Below are positions 9,701-18,432 of a DNA stretch of 64,000 nt, one piece after another. The notes under the pieces were generated by a model. The model saw only the letters and a list, made by a program, of their open reading frames with translations. It did no database searches and was not told the DNA's origin. The translations under genes were made by a program, and so were the position numbers. Source of the DNA: Branchinecta lynchi (lineage: Eukaryota > Arthropoda > Branchiopoda > Anostraca > Branchinectidae); NCBI GenBank assembly GCA_023053575.1, contig JAKZAP010000001.1:6712849-6776848 (forward strand), given 5' to 3'. Every line of letters begins with the position of its first letter. Position 1 is the stretch's first letter.

Positions 9701-11848
9701 CCTCCCACCCTGTTCCTGGGTCAAAAACCCTCCACACGCCTTTTTGCTAGCATCGCAAAAAATTTTCATCGGTTTCGCGGACCGACCAAGATCTGGAAGG
9801 CCAAGTATAGGTTCTTCTAACAATTTAGATCGCAGCTGTTCAAAAGCTTTCTTCTCCTCATCCCCAAAAATAAAAGGTACCTCCTTTTTCGTAAGTTTAA
9901 TTAGGGGTGATGCGATAGCCGAAAACTGGGGAACGAATTTGCGAAAATACGAAAACAGACCTATACATGAGCGCAGTTCGCTGACGTCCTTTGGGTATGC
10001 AATGTTACGTACCGCACTTAGCTTATTGGGATCTGGACGGACTCCATTCTTATCGACCCGATGACCCAAGAAAATAACTTCCTCCTTAAAAAAATCACAT
10101 TTCCGCGCTTTCAATTTCAGACCGGCTTTGCGGAAAGCGGTAAAAACTTTAATCAACAAAGCCATGTGCGAATCGTCGTCTTCTGAGGCGTTTATAACGT
10201 CATCCAGATAGACGGCGACCCCCTCATCAAACAGATATTTCAAAATTCTATGCATAATTCTACTATAAGCCGCAGGCGCGTTTTTTAGACCAATCGCGAG
10301 TTTCGCGTAAACGAATTGCTGGTAGCCCGGTGCCGAAAATCCTGTATATTTGCGGCTTTCCGGATCAATTTCCATCTGCCAATAACCACTCAAACAGTCA
10401 AGAACAGAGAAAATCTTTTTGCCATGCAATTTGTCTAAAATAGCAGCTATATGAGGGAGTGGAAACTCGTCTCCCACTGTCACATCATTCAGGCGACGAA
10501 AATCGGTAACCGCACGATAACTTCCATCCTTTTTCCCGACCAACAATAACGGAGCTAGCCACGGCGAAGCGGCTGGCTCTATAACCTTACAAGCCAACAT
10601 ACGGTCAATTTCTGCCTTTGCAACGGGTTCAAGGTGGACTGGAATGCGATAGGGACGAACTTTCTGTGGGGGTGCATTACCCACATCAATTACAAAAGGC
10701 TCAATGTTGCAAGTTCCCAAATCAAAATCGTCCTTCGCGAAAACGTCATGATTATCAGTTAAAAGCTTCTCTACTTTTTGTTTTCGAACTGGGTTTTTCG
10801 CGAGGTGATCTAATTTGAACATTTTAAGAAACGCATCCACTTCATTGTCTGGCAGAAAACCAGGACCCGAAATAACATCCGTTGGTTTTAATGAGTCGGT
10901 AACACTCATGCAAATATTTTCGTCTGCAATCCAGGCTTCGGCATTCGCCATATAAAACAAGGGAATTTTTATATCTTTGTCCGAATAGTTTTCTATGAAT
11001 ACCTGAAACATGCCGTCCTGTGTAGTTACAAGTTGTTCTGGTAAAACCAAGTCTGGGAATCGTTCATTCATTTCCTTCGTAGGTGAAACCAAAAATAGCC
11101 CGTCCGTGTCTATTGGCCCCCTACTGGTAGATAAAACACAACGTTTACTGGTCTTTGCATTAACACTAGTCCTAGAAACGAGTTGAAGACGGTGTATGCG
11201 TTTCGGTGGTTTCACAGCTTCCACCTCCGTTTTTACCAACCCGATTTCAGACTTTTTACAAGTATTTTCAGCATGGGGAAGTGGGCAAGGGTAATCAGGA
11301 GGAGGTAAATTAACTACAGGACCCACCGGGTGACAAGGGATCGACTGTGGACTACAAGACTGACTTCTAGTAAAACAACAATTTTGTTCCCTTTGTCCTT
11401 TAAGGTTAACCCAATTTGCCGACGGATCAGAAAATTTACAAACAGGCCGAACCTCTCCCCCATTTCCGCCTCTACGGATTAATTTGTCATTTTTAGCATC
11501 AACTAGTAGGTCGTACTTCTTTAAAAATCCGTACCCCAAAATCATCGGTATCTTCTCAAAATATTCATGTTCATCAATTTTTACATTCTCTGAAATACAT
11601 CCAATAATTTCCATAGAATGGCCGGTAGCACTACTAACATCATTATGGTTTTTAACTATTTTTGACCTAGCTAAAACAGGCAACTGCAAAAACGTATCAT
11701 GGCTTATTAATGAAATCGAAGCGCCGGTATCCCCAAGCGCGCGTACAGGAATATCACACACTGAAGCATTAAAATACGGCAAAGCATTGCAATTCACTCC
11801 ATTGCAATTAGCAAACGCAATAAAATTTCCACCCATATTTTTAGTCAA
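6740..11848 (-). CDS. pol: Gypsy Pol polyprotein (1702 aa from first start-like codon)
   Basis: Polyprotein that processes, copies and integrates the element. Aspartic protease: ALGDTGAS with D at about residue 40. Reverse transcriptase about 370-620, with the catalytic YLDDV at about 546. RNase H from about 690 (FCDASKKACGGF). Integrase: HHCC zinc finger at about 920-965 (HDSKISGHFG, then CCLDCC), then catalytic D in VGIDLLGP at about 988, D in ISDQGSEF at about 1049 and E in NGAVERRNRD at about 1083. A GPY/F-type module (WVGPYRI) is at about 1222. The remaining 440 residues are a low-complexity, Pro/Ser/Glu-rich tail with no domain I recognise. The frame stays open upstream to 11914, where it meets gag at a -1 frameshift site, so translation as Gag-Pol is expected rather than from an AUG. 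No internal stop. Confidence 0.97.
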   Translation of the reverse strand: MTKNMGGNFIAFANCNGVNCNALPYFNASVCDIPVRALGDTGASISLISHDTFLQLPVLARSKIVKNHNDVSSATGHSMEIIGCISENVKIDEHEYFEKIPMILGYGFLKKYDLLVDAKNDKLIRRGGNGGEVRPVCKFSDPSANWVNLKGQREQNCCFTRSQSCSPQSIPCHPVGPVVNLPPPDYPCPLPHAENTCKKSEIGLVKTEVEAVKPPKRIHRLQLVSRTSVNAKTSKRCVLSTSRGPIDTDGLFLVSPTKEMNERFPDLVLPEQLVTTQDGMFQVFIENYSDKDIKIPLFYMANAEAWIADENICMSVTDSLKPTDVISGPGFLPDNEVDAFLKMFKLDHLAKNPVRKQKVEKLLTDNHDVFAKDDFDLGTCNIEPFVIDVGNAPPQKVRPYRIPVHLEPVAKAEIDRMLACKVIEPAASPWLAPLLLVGKKDGSYRAVTDFRRLNDVTVGDEFPLPHIAAILDKLHGKKIFSVLDCLSGYWQMEIDPESRKYTGFSAPGYQQFVYAKLAIGLKNAPAAYSRIMHRILKYLFDEGVAVYLDDVINASEDDDSHMALLIKVFTAFRKAGLKLKARKCDFFKEEVIFLGHRVDKNGVRPDPNKLSAVRNIAYPKDVSELRSCIGLFSYFRKFVPQFSAIASPLIKLTKKEVPFIFGDEEKKAFEQLRSKLLEEPILGLPDLGRSAKPMKIFCDASKKACGGFLTQEQGGRQKVLQYTSRTFNDAEVKHAAVQQEALAIIHCIRSFRPYLLGRKFIVASDHKPLQWLMKSTGKDLTGKWARMQMELQGYEFEITHIPGTQNVVADALSRLPTTIPTPAIMAVIPGADNQFSSKELRELQGKDGFSSAVRNYLKHGSGLPTQIETQVLREIENFVLDDGLLCYVYTPYQNCRRPDLRVVPVLPRSLIPEVLFDCHDSKISGHFGFLKTYERVRNRFYFRNMYNVVKQYVQCCLDCCQRKGLNHTPRAPLGTIPESSRPLDMVGIDLLGPLPVSSHGSKYIVVITDHFTKFIVLTAIADKTAKAVARAFVEHFVLVYGACERLISDQGSEFINAVFKGILELLDIKQLRTSAYHPMCNGAVERRNRDIANILSLYVKDRGHSDWEDQLCYVQFAMNTAFHESISDNPFYAMFLRDARFPTDTVINSRVYYNLDSDYKSEMITRQRTAYQMIRDNSEIARERQRFYYNRTENQKPLKVGDLVLLHTPPDARLRKLDKIRWVGPYRINAVLENGLNFKITRLSDGRVEIVHYNRLKTYIPRSLWERDVMQDELIIPPNFDEIPAPISSPAENPAGNKPESSPTGKTVAWWNSPPAGQKTIPDCDPPNPPSVIPNPLTEDMYDIGASDFAFRPESSVPGPESMDDFPKFRQLPLFHRPLTLQPYHTDQPNEHGDCKRRYSLGSEDLEWDDPYTETPVRRQGLGSSSSLESELLDDALMKRELFTPRTVVRCSTPTFGEAPVLRQGITPSHDFYENFAGVGIPLLEAPNYRLEFESTTAQDPFSDPVGINDSFTGNNFPQASTRVDSSPDLSPVRSEEETPNQTVIETPQSRGSKASRLPESEETSHQQEGVGRGALEEISSHSGLGSNFSDGVNDGVNRSGSMPELRGPFGELESDHPGSEAPIDLNSHPPNLIRDRALSHPTVRSEALRLRTQAARRGAMQGVRFDLATRGTRQTSREVRRPNRLGYDKLGSPYLPENQRQ

Positions 11849-11855
11849 ATAAGCC

Positions 11856-11920
11856 GGGACAGGATGCGCATCAGAATTTACTGAAACGTGACGAAGTGCG
11901 CGTCCCCTTACAAGTTTAAA
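11856..11920 (-). promoter_or_regulatory. Programmed -1 frameshift signal, gag to pol
   Basis: The heptamer T TTA AAC occupies 11920-11914 in the gag reading frame, two codons before the gag stop (TAA at 11910-11908). Slipping back one base gives TTT AAA and continues in the pol frame, which is open from there. Six bases downstream, GGGACGCGCA (11906-11897) can pair with TGCGC (11870-11866) and GTCCC (11860-11856), leaving a 5-base bulge, which supplies the expected stimulatory stem. This matches the canonical X XXY YYZ plus spacer plus structure layout. Confidence 0.85.
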
Positions 11921-12996
11921 CGGCTGCTGTTTTCAGACACCAGGCATTCCCTTGCGAAATGTCCGTTTTTCCCACAATTAAAACACTTTTTCGGATTAGA
12001 GCCGGCGGACTGACTGCGACATTGTCTTGCCACATGCCCGATCCTTTGGCAGTTATAGCAACGGATGGTACTTGGTGCGCGACATTCGCGAGCAAAATGA
12101 CCCGGTTTGTTGCAGTTGAAGCAATTCTTATACGACCCAACCGGTTTTCGGGACTCGGACCTCCCACGGTGACCTTCCCAAGCACTCTTATTCCCTCCCT
12201 TCTCACGAGAACTATCCCTGTAGCTGCTTGCGTCATTTGACTGTCGGTCATTTTGTGACGATTCCCGACGGCGAAATGTTGGGCGACTCGAACGCCGATA
12301 AATAGAGCCGTCTCTATGCTTATCTTGCATGTTATCCCGTGCCATACTATCTCGTGAGGTTACATTTGCTACTACACTAGGGTTAGTTTCAACTGAAATA
12401 GGAACGATAGCAGCAAGCACATTATGCGATTTAGCTTTTGCAAATTCACGTGCGCGAAAATCGTTGATCAAGAACTGTTTTGCCTCCTCAAAATCTTTGG
12501 GGCACTTCGCGACTACCCTCATTCCCAGACTAGGAGAAAGACTGTCAAGAAGGAGGTTTTTCAACAGATTTGAGTAGCCGGCAAAACTTTCTTCGGTTGC
12601 CGACGGCATTTGATCAAAGCCCATTAATTTTAAAACCTTCACTTTCAGCTTTTCTAAAAATGGAAATGGGTCTTCGCCATCCTCTAGACGAAGAGTTTCG
12701 TGAATCAATCGTGCTCTAAGAGTTGTGTGCTCAAACTGGCTTGCCAAAGCCTTCTTCAAATCGTCAAACGACTCGAATTCCGCGTGGCTTGTTAGGAAAT
12801 TAGCCGCGTGCCCCGTTGTTTTCATGAATGCCAAACGGATAAGTTCATTGCTCTGAATAGACTTATCCCAGAATTTCAAATTTCCCAGCATCTCAAGAAA
12901 TATCGAAACGTCCTCGCTACCGGAAAAGGTAGAGACTTGAGATGCAATTTTACAAAGCGTGTCAAGGGACATTTTTGCTGTGTCTTCGACAGACAT
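11908..12996 (-). CDS. gag: Gypsy Gag protein with three CCHC zinc knuckles
   Basis: Structural protein that packages element RNA. The frame is open from 13050, but the methionine at 12996 (MSVEDTAKMSLDTL) is the more natural start. The preceding residues are hydrophobic and lie in the short leader. About 362 residues. The N-terminal two thirds resemble a capsid-type helical region (FLEKLKVKVLKLMGF and following). Then comes an Arg/Ser-rich linker and three CX2CX4HX4C knuckles: CFNCNKPGHFAREC, CYNCQRIGHVARQC and CFNCGKNGHFAREC. It ends RLNL directly after the slippery site. Pol follows in the -1 frame. Confidence 0.94.
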   Translation of the reverse strand: MSVEDTAKMSLDTLCKIASQVSTFSGSEDVSIFLEMLGNLKFWDKSIQSNELIRLAFMKTTGHAANFLTSHAEFESFDDLKKALASQFEHTTLRARLIHETLRLEDGEDPFPFLEKLKVKVLKLMGFDQMPSATEESFAGYSNLLKNLLLDSLSPSLGMRVVAKCPKDFEEAKQFLINDFRAREFAKAKSHNVLAAIVPISVETNPSVVANVTSRDSMARDNMQDKHRDGSIYRRSSRPTFRRRESSQNDRQSNDASSYRDSSREKGGNKSAWEGHRGRSESRKPVGSYKNCFNCNKPGHFARECRAPSTIRCYNCQRIGHVARQCRSQSAGSNPKKCFNCGKNGHFARECLVSENSSRLNL

Positions 12997-13107
12997 TTTA
13001 CGTTCGCTCAGTAACCCGGTAAAAAAAATAAAATAGAAAAATGCACTCAAAACACTAAAACACTATATACCATAATATCTAGCCTACACCTTCCCTCCAA
13101 ACGAAAG

Positions 13108-13121
13108 ACGACGCGTCACCA
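13108..13121 (-). promoter_or_regulatory. Candidate primer-binding site
   Basis: One base inside the 5' LTR edge, the minus strand reads TGGTGACGCGTCGT. The TGG start pairs with the CCA end of a tRNA, as in most LTR elements. The first seven bases would fit a tRNA ending GTCACCA, but I cannot assign the tRNA securely. Confidence 0.5.
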
Positions 13122-13122
13122 G

Positions 13123-13606
13123 TAAACCGATGAGAGGTTCTTGCCCTGTGTTATTACTCTTTATACTCGGACCGGCGGCTTATGTCCCACTTGGGATCAT
13201 TATATGGTAGCGTTCGAGCGGCAGCAGTATTCACCCTTCGAAGGCGTATAGGGATCGTAGTCTTTCGTTTAGGGAGGTCGGTTCTTTTTCTTTAACACTT
13301 ACTTTATTTATTCCTTTCGTACAACTTGCTTCTGTTAACACGTCTAATAATACAGACACATGTCTCGCTACAGTCAACTCTCAGAATCATCTGCTCGCTT
13401 CGAGCTTCACATCAAATTCCTATTCTTGCTTACTGCGTAGGAGCTAACCTTTAAAGTTCAACTAACCGCACAGGAAACTGATAAGGCTACTTCCATCGTC
13501 CCGAGGCTTGAATTATTACCAAATATGGAGTTGCTTTTCTCAGCCCGCATTATTTCAGATTACGGAATCAACTTTGATATTTAATATCCTAATACTATCC
13601 GTAACA
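13123..13606 (-). repeat. 5' LTR of the gypsy element (484 bp)
   Basis: Near-identical to 1885-2376 and lacking its extra 8 bp. It carries the promoter and transcription start of the element. Minus-strand termini are TGTTACGG and GGTTTA. The duplicated CGCA follows at 13607-13610. Confidence 0.93.
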
Positions 13607-13610
13607 CGCA
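13607..13610. repeat. Target-site duplication CGCA (right)
   Basis: Direct match to 1881-1884 on the other side of the element. Confidence 0.85.
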
Positions 13611-14139
13611 CCTATTGGCGAGGTTATCGGATCCGGGGTCCGATTTGAAACCGAACATCTGAGACACTTTTTCTTGACACTTGTCAAGTTTCATGCATGT
13701 CCGATTACCCGTTCCAAACTTATGTATGTTACTAGTTACTCAACTAAACTCTGATTCAAGGTGTATCTCATCACGAGTATCCGAAACTGAAAGCTATACC
13801 AAGAAAGTCAGAAAACAATCAGATAAAAGTTTAGTATAGCATCTGTTGCCAAATCGTTAAACTGTAACTACATCTACATTCGCATCTAAATACACGCCCC
13901 GTTGGCGGAGTGGTCTAGCGCCCTGCCTCAATGAGAGAGAACGTCGGATCGATACACATCTGGACATTATCCTTCTGCTCCCCTTTTGCTACCCTTGTTC
14001 CTAGTTTCCGGACTCCCGGATCCGGTGGAAACTCGGATCGGGGATCCGGACTTGAAGTGTGATACCTGAGACAGGAGGTCATTCGAAATATCAGGTTTCA
14101 TTAAGAACCGATTCCCCGTTCAAAAATTAAAAATACGTC
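13611..14139. repeat. KLHL intron with diverged repeat and tRNA-like segment
   Basis: The block 13625-13720 (tcggatccggggtccgattt) resembles 14025-14120 (gatccggtggaaactcggat and following), so an old repeat is present twice. At 13901-13955 the text gttggcggagtggtctagcg has a tRNA A-box look, and ggatcgatac 30 bases on is a poor B-box. This suggests a tRNA-derived SINE head or a decayed tRNA. No coding exon is seen. Confidence 0.4.
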
Positions 14140-14350
14140 AATATTCTGGACTCCCCCTCCCTCTCCCCCCCACGGTGGTCGAATCGGGGAAGTGACTGTT
14201 TCCAAGTTAGTTTGTCAGGTCCCTGATATGCCTGCCAAGTTTCATCTTCCTAGCACTTCTGGAAGTACCCTAACTCGAGATGAGTGGCCTGACAAACCGA
14301 CCGACCGACCGAAACTTGAGCGGAGCTGCAAGTGCCATAAAAACTGCACG
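14140..14350 (-). repeat. Interspersed repeat, inverted copy of 38070-38290
   Basis: Read on minus, it runs tttttatggcacttg, three ggtc repeats, ggtacttccagaagtgctag, gaaacttggcaggcatat and agtcacttccccgattcgac, matching 38070-38290 base for base over most of its length. Part of the closing module also occurs at 1800-1880 and 38563-38620. Unclassified family. Confidence 0.75.
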
Positions 14351-14490
14351 CTACGAGAAATCCGCCATCGAGGAAATTCAAATCTCAAGCTGGAAATATT
14401 ACTGATCGTAACTGAGTATCGTAACCAACCCATACAAAAACTTCCTGTCTAGGATTAAGTTTTTAGTCAGTTAAAAGAGACCATACTTAC

Positions 14491-14668
14491 GGCATACACG
14501 CATCCGTTTAAGACAGCTACGCCAAGAGTCGAGCGTCTTGTCAGCATGTCTGGAGCGCTAAACCACTGGTCAAGTGCTGGTTCATATGTGTCTACGGTGC
14601 GTACCCTTAGGGATCCGTTAAAGCCGCCAACAGCATAAACCCTGCCATTCAGGCTAGTTAATCCAGCC
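14491..14668 (-). CDS. KLHL2/3: KLHL2/3-like gene, kelch exon
   Basis: This 178-nt exon completes the split Arg codon and then encodes 59 residues. VYAVGGFNGSLRVRTVD is the hallmark of KLHL2/KLHL3/kelch proteins, followed by the blade end RRSTLGVAVLNGCVYA. The acceptor is TTTTTCAG above 14668, and the donor is GTAAGT from 14490. Phase matches both neighbours (113-nt exon upstream, 141-nt exon downstream). It forms kelch blade 2 and the start of blade 3 of the substrate-binding propeller. Confidence 0.95.
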
Positions 14669-15639
14669 CTGAAAAATATCAGAATAATAGATATTCAACA
14701 GGACCCTATATCACCTGAAGAATTATTGGATACGGATACCCAACAAGGCCTTTTCGTAATGTTATGGAAGTACGCGTCGAGGCACTAAGTAGAATTCAAC
14801 CAGGCCTTAGGATCACCAAAAACTTAACAGAAGACTTCTAGCCTAGGAACGGACTACCCCAGGACCATGGCGACCTTCAGGAAGAACCTCCAAAGAAACT
14901 TAACTTAAAGAAAAGATTCCTTGGCCGTGGTACCTCAGATTCCGGTCCGTTTATCTGTACATGTACATGTTAAGTATTCTTCAAAGAGATGTTATAAGCC
15001 GAATAGCGCTATACGCGACGTTTACGTCTTAATACACACGTTTGTTCAAATAGGAACTTAAAAGGTTCTTATCAATGCAGCGTTCGGTGTTGCCGAACTG
15101 TTAGAATTTTTCGAGTTTTTAAAGATCAGAAAAAGTGTTCTTAGTATTACCTGAAGTACACGAGTATAATTTGACGCCCAACATACTGTAAAAAGCTATT
15201 ATCTAGAATTGGACAGTATTGGTCCTCGAACTAACAGTAAGCAGTCGTAATAGAACAAAGCGTGTTCTTATGAAGAAAAATTGTTGACGCTGCTCCTTTC
15301 CTCGGCCCACTCGCAGAACCAACCAAGCGATCCGGTTGGCCCTGCATAAGTGAGAACAGAACGCGAGTCTATTCTCCTTATTCACCTTATTACAGCTCGC
15401 TCCGGGGAAAAGAGGAATCTGTAATAAACCTTATACGCCGTAATACACCTAATAACACCTATCTGAACAAAGCATTAGATTTCCAAACGATGCTAATTCA
15501 TTCCACAGCAGAGGGCATGTTCAATGGCCAGAAGTCTTTTATATCGACAAAGCAAAGGGTGTTTTTAAGAATCAACTGCCCATTGAAGAGTGGTGTCGGA
15601 AGAGCGGCTAGTGGCACTGCGGTCATATGAACCACGACC
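14669..15639. other. KLHL intron, nothing recognised
   Basis: No exon, RNA gene or bounded repeat is seen. A 60-codon open frame at 15203-15385 has no recognisable content. Confidence 0.4.
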
Positions 15640-15850
15640 CTCAGTAATACTCTATATGACTAAGTCCAAAACACGCCAGTGATTCTCAGGAAGAAGGAGT
15701 AAACGTGTCCGTAACGACTCAAACACAACGACTCAGATCCTGAGTCAGCGCAGCTTTGACACCGTTTCTTCCTTTCTTCCGCAGGTACCCGGAGATTCTG
15801 TATCGGCAGGGAGAGATAGTCATCAAGAGTATTACCGCCCTGATGCATAC
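15640..15850 (+). repeat. Dispersed repeat, copy also at 37099-37315
   Basis: Shared blocks in the same orientation include aatactctatatgactaa, ccaaaacacgccagtgat, gacaccgtttcttc and gtcatcaagagtatt. The similarity stops near 15840. It is probably a fragment of the LINE-related sequence that also flanks the RT remnant at 36790-37080. Confidence 0.75.
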
Positions 15851-16408
15851 AAGGCGGAAAGATGGTATTTAGTTAGTCAGGTATCAGAGAGAATATGAGA
15901 TTTGCGATGTTAGTGTTCATCTAATCATACTGTTTTGGTTCCAAGTTGAGGAATAGAATTGAAGCTTTTGAAATTTGTATAATTGTCAAAACTCGACAGG
16001 GCAAATTAGCTTGGAACCGCGAACCGATATGCAAGGAAGCCATTTTAGATAGCGGCAGAAAGCTGTGGTTCAACCGAATCGCGGAGGAGGTTGACTCGCG
16101 TACAATTTGAATTTTCTCTCTATTTGCTCAATTTAGTTTACACACGAAACTGATTACAATTACAGTTCGGTTTATTTATCCATAAATCTTTTAAAAACAA
16201 AAAATAGTGCTGGACATATCAATACAGTTAAAAAGTTCAAGCGATGGATATTTACAGTTGTAACCTATTAACCTACAATAATTAACAATATTAACCTACC
16301 AATTGTAACCTACAATTCACGGTTTAAAATACAATTCATCAAAATACGAACGCAAATTAAAATAACATGATCGGAAATGGGTCATTCTTGCCCATTACAA
16401 TTACTCAC
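15851..16408. other. KLHL intron, AT-rich, nothing recognised
   Basis: AT-rich, with a short imperfect repetition of acctacaat/taacctac near 16260-16320. No exon or mobile element boundary is visible. Confidence 0.4.
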
Positions 16409-16521
16409 CTGCAGCGTCTAGTGGGCATGTCAGCAAGGGGAGACCATTTGGATTCTTTGAAGTCGTAGCACTCGACATTTCTAATTGCTTTTGGGGATTG
16501 TCCGCCGACAACGATCAGAAC
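16409..16521 (-). CDS. KLHL2/3: KLHL2/3-like gene, first kelch blade exon
   Basis: This 113-nt exon encodes VLIVVGGQSPKAIRNVECYD, then a W and RRCR at the end. It is the first kelch blade, and GGQxPKAIRxVECYDF is diagnostic for KLHL2/3. The acceptor is TGTTGCAG above 16521 and the donor is GTGAGT from 16408. It leaves two bases (AG) that the next exon completes to Arg, giving RRCRAG as in family members. Confidence 0.95.
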
Positions 16522-17252
16522 CTGCAACATCGTAGAAAGTTGAAGGTGCGATCAGGCACTTGCAAGTCGACTTCCGACAAGGGCTAACTCGTCTACGCTA
16601 TTTTTGGACTGCCAGCCCCATTACCGCTACTTTCGACACTCGCAAAATACCAGAACATATGGCCGAGGAGGCTTGCCCTTCAGCCAAAAGACAGTCGACG
16701 TCTCAATAGATTTTCCTGTTTTAGCACCTTGACTTTCCTTCCGAAAGTTAAGTTCCACATTTATGTTCACAGCATACTAGGCAGCTGATAATAATGACTC
16801 AACGTAGAACCCACCAACAGGGTTTCTCGAAATATGCATAAGAAGACTAACCACATGTGAAATCTGGTCTTTTTTGCAAAAAACTGGTAATGTGCAGATT
16901 CCAGACGACAAAACTCAGCACAAATACAAACCTCATGCCGAAGTAGGCTCAACCTCAATCTCAAAATTAAGCTTTCGCCTGCATTTTCCAAGAGAGGAAA
17001 TAGTCCGCCTGTTTGGTTTATGTGTCAAAAATACAGTAGCAGTCCGCTGGATGGCCCTGAGTGTCACTGGCTTTCAGAGCTTCACAGACGACAGCTTTGA
17101 GGGTTTCTTCAGAAACAAGATGACGAATGACGAATGACGTATGGAACGACGGAACTGCCATCAGTATGCAGAATCACTGGGAATTTACGACGGATATGAC
17201 AATGCTCTGTTTCCCTTCAGCTTAGACTATTTCGGATACCCCATTTACTCAC
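16522..17252. other. KLHL intron, nothing recognised
   Basis: Open frames at 16767-16991 and 16874-17137 overlap on opposite strands and show no known motif. I treat them as chance. Confidence 0.4.
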
Positions 17253-17362
17253 CTTGGGCAATCCGTAAGGAATTCTAGGTCTCGTCCTTGGTGAACGGTA
17301 AAGGACTTTCTGCTCGTTCTTCAACAGGTGGTACTTCAAAGCTTCGATAAGGAAATCTTTGC
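17253..17362 (-). CDS. KLHL2/3: KLHL2/3-like gene, BACK-to-kelch linker exon
   Basis: This 110-nt exon completes the split Cys codon and encodes KDFLIEALKYHLL and following, ending PYGLPK. It matches the C-terminal end of the BACK domain and the linker to the propeller of KLHL2/3. The acceptor is GATTCCAG above 17362 and the donor GTGAGT from 17252. A transposon-like repeat starts only 7 nt upstream of the acceptor (17370), so the branch point and pyrimidine tract of this intron lie in repeat DNA. Confidence 0.93.
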
Positions 17363-17369
17363 CTGGAAT

Positions 17370-17620
17370 CAGAGGCGTTACTAGCCAAAATGTTTGGGGG
17401 GGAGGGCAAGGTATTTACCGACTGGGTGGTCATTTTTAACGACTGTTATTGCAGTTAAAAACGACTATTATTGAAAAAAAACGACTCTGTTGACGAAAAA
17501 TCGGCTGATTTTCAGAAAAACTACTATTTTTAAGAAAAAATCGACTATTTTTACGAAAAACCGACTCTTTAAAAAAAAAAATGGATTGTTTTTACGAAAA
17601 AAAAGCGGCGAGGCGAGTAG
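17370..17620. mobile_element. Decayed hAT-like repeat abutting a splice acceptor
   Basis: It starts cagaggcgttactagccaaa, followed by a G-run and a stretch of gactatttt-type runs (ttaccgactgg, ggtcatttttaacgactg). The copy at 59612-59930 matches, and 61065 begins with the related cagtggcgtcactagcc. Class is inferred from the CAGNGGCGT start typical of hAT-like elements. No target duplication is recognisable. Confidence 0.6.
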
Positions 17621-17912
17621 AGTGTGACGTATCACTGGCTAAACCAGCACTACGAACAATTAAGCGGAAAGGTATTGTGGCGCAAGAACGCCAGGTTGAA
17701 AAGAGTGGAGACAAAGATGGTTGGTGACTCATGTAGGTGTAGGTTTTCAGCTCCAAGTTAAATCAAAATCATTCTCGGAAGAAAGTGCCATAATCCAGCC
17801 AATACGCAGGTGCTTTGCTTACTGATACGATGGGAAGATAGACCCGTAAATGGCAACGAAGCACTGTGTCAATGCGCAGCGGACATTCTGCGCAATACAC
17901 TCCAATACTCAC

Positions 17913-18069
17913 ACTGAACGCTTGACCTTAGAAGTGGCTCTTCCTCTACTCTTTGCACTAAATACTCTTGAGACACCAACGGTAGTCGAACTTGTTCCAT
18001 CAAAACTGGCAGTTGTTGAGATCTTGTTCCCACATCGTGATTGATCCACGAAATGACGCTTTCAAAAAC
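17913..18069 (-). CDS. KLHL2/3: KLHL2/3-like gene, BACK domain exon
   Basis: This 157-nt exon encodes VFESVISWINHD, a segment with LMEQVRLPLVSQEYLVQRVE, and ends at VQ plus the first base of Cys. VRLPLxxxEYLVQ is the most conserved stretch of the BACK domain, which positions the propeller relative to CUL3. The acceptor is TTTGCAG above 18069 and the donor GTGAGT from 17912. Phase agrees with the 97-nt and 110-nt neighbours. Confidence 0.95.
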
Positions 18070-18432
18070 CTGCAAAGCAAGCTGATTTGAGAACACGGAT
18101 CTCGTAAGCTCGGGCAGGGCCGTAAAGACTTTCTTTTTCACGGGGGTTGAAAAACATTTGACAACAGACTGTTCTACAGATCTATCTCTGCCTTTTCGAC
18201 AGCCTCCCTTCAGAATCATCGCCAAAATAAGAAAACTCATTTGCCAGTAAAGTATGCAAATGGCTTTGAGGCGCCAAGATGAATGGATGACTTCAAGCTA
18301 TCGAGGCGCCGATTTTCAAGATACGGTCATGCTGAAATGACTTCCAGTATTGTTTTACACTACGTTACTGCACATCAAGGCTGACTTCTGGCCGCCTGTT
18401 GCCTAGGCGCTTTCATGTTGATGCGCAACACT
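18070..18432. other. KLHL intron, nothing recognised
   Basis: The frame of the BACK exon happens to stay open to 18240 on the minus strand, but the acceptor at 18070 and the family alignment show that this extension is intronic. Confidence 0.5.

Larger units (their letters stand above)
1885..13606 (-). mobile_element. Full-length Ty3/gypsy LTR retrotransposon (11.7 kb)
   Basis: Complete element on the minus strand: 5' LTR 13123-13606, gag 11908-12996, pol 6740-11914 in the -1 frame, extra ORF3 3728-4402 and 3' LTR 1885-2376, flanked by a 4-bp CGCA duplication. The two LTRs differ by my reading in one base and one 8-bp indel, and gag and pol are open, so the insertion is recent and may be functional. 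Order protease, RT, RNase H, integrase marks it as Ty3/gypsy. At 11.7 kb it is about twice the usual size, because of a 440-residue pol tail and a 4.36-kb stretch between pol and the 3' LTR. It sits in a KLHL intron, in the same orientation as the gene. Confidence 0.95.

Noticed and set aside
9618..10064. Plus-strand open frame of 148 codons within pol
   Set aside because: It lies antisense to RT/RNase H and has no motif.
13901..13955. Functional tRNA gene
   Set aside because: Only an A-box-like start exists. The arms do not pair and the B-box is poor.
17869..18240. Single 123-residue protein reading through the KLHL BACK exon
   Set aside because: Only the part below 18070 matches the family. 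The splice acceptor and phase show that the rest is intron.
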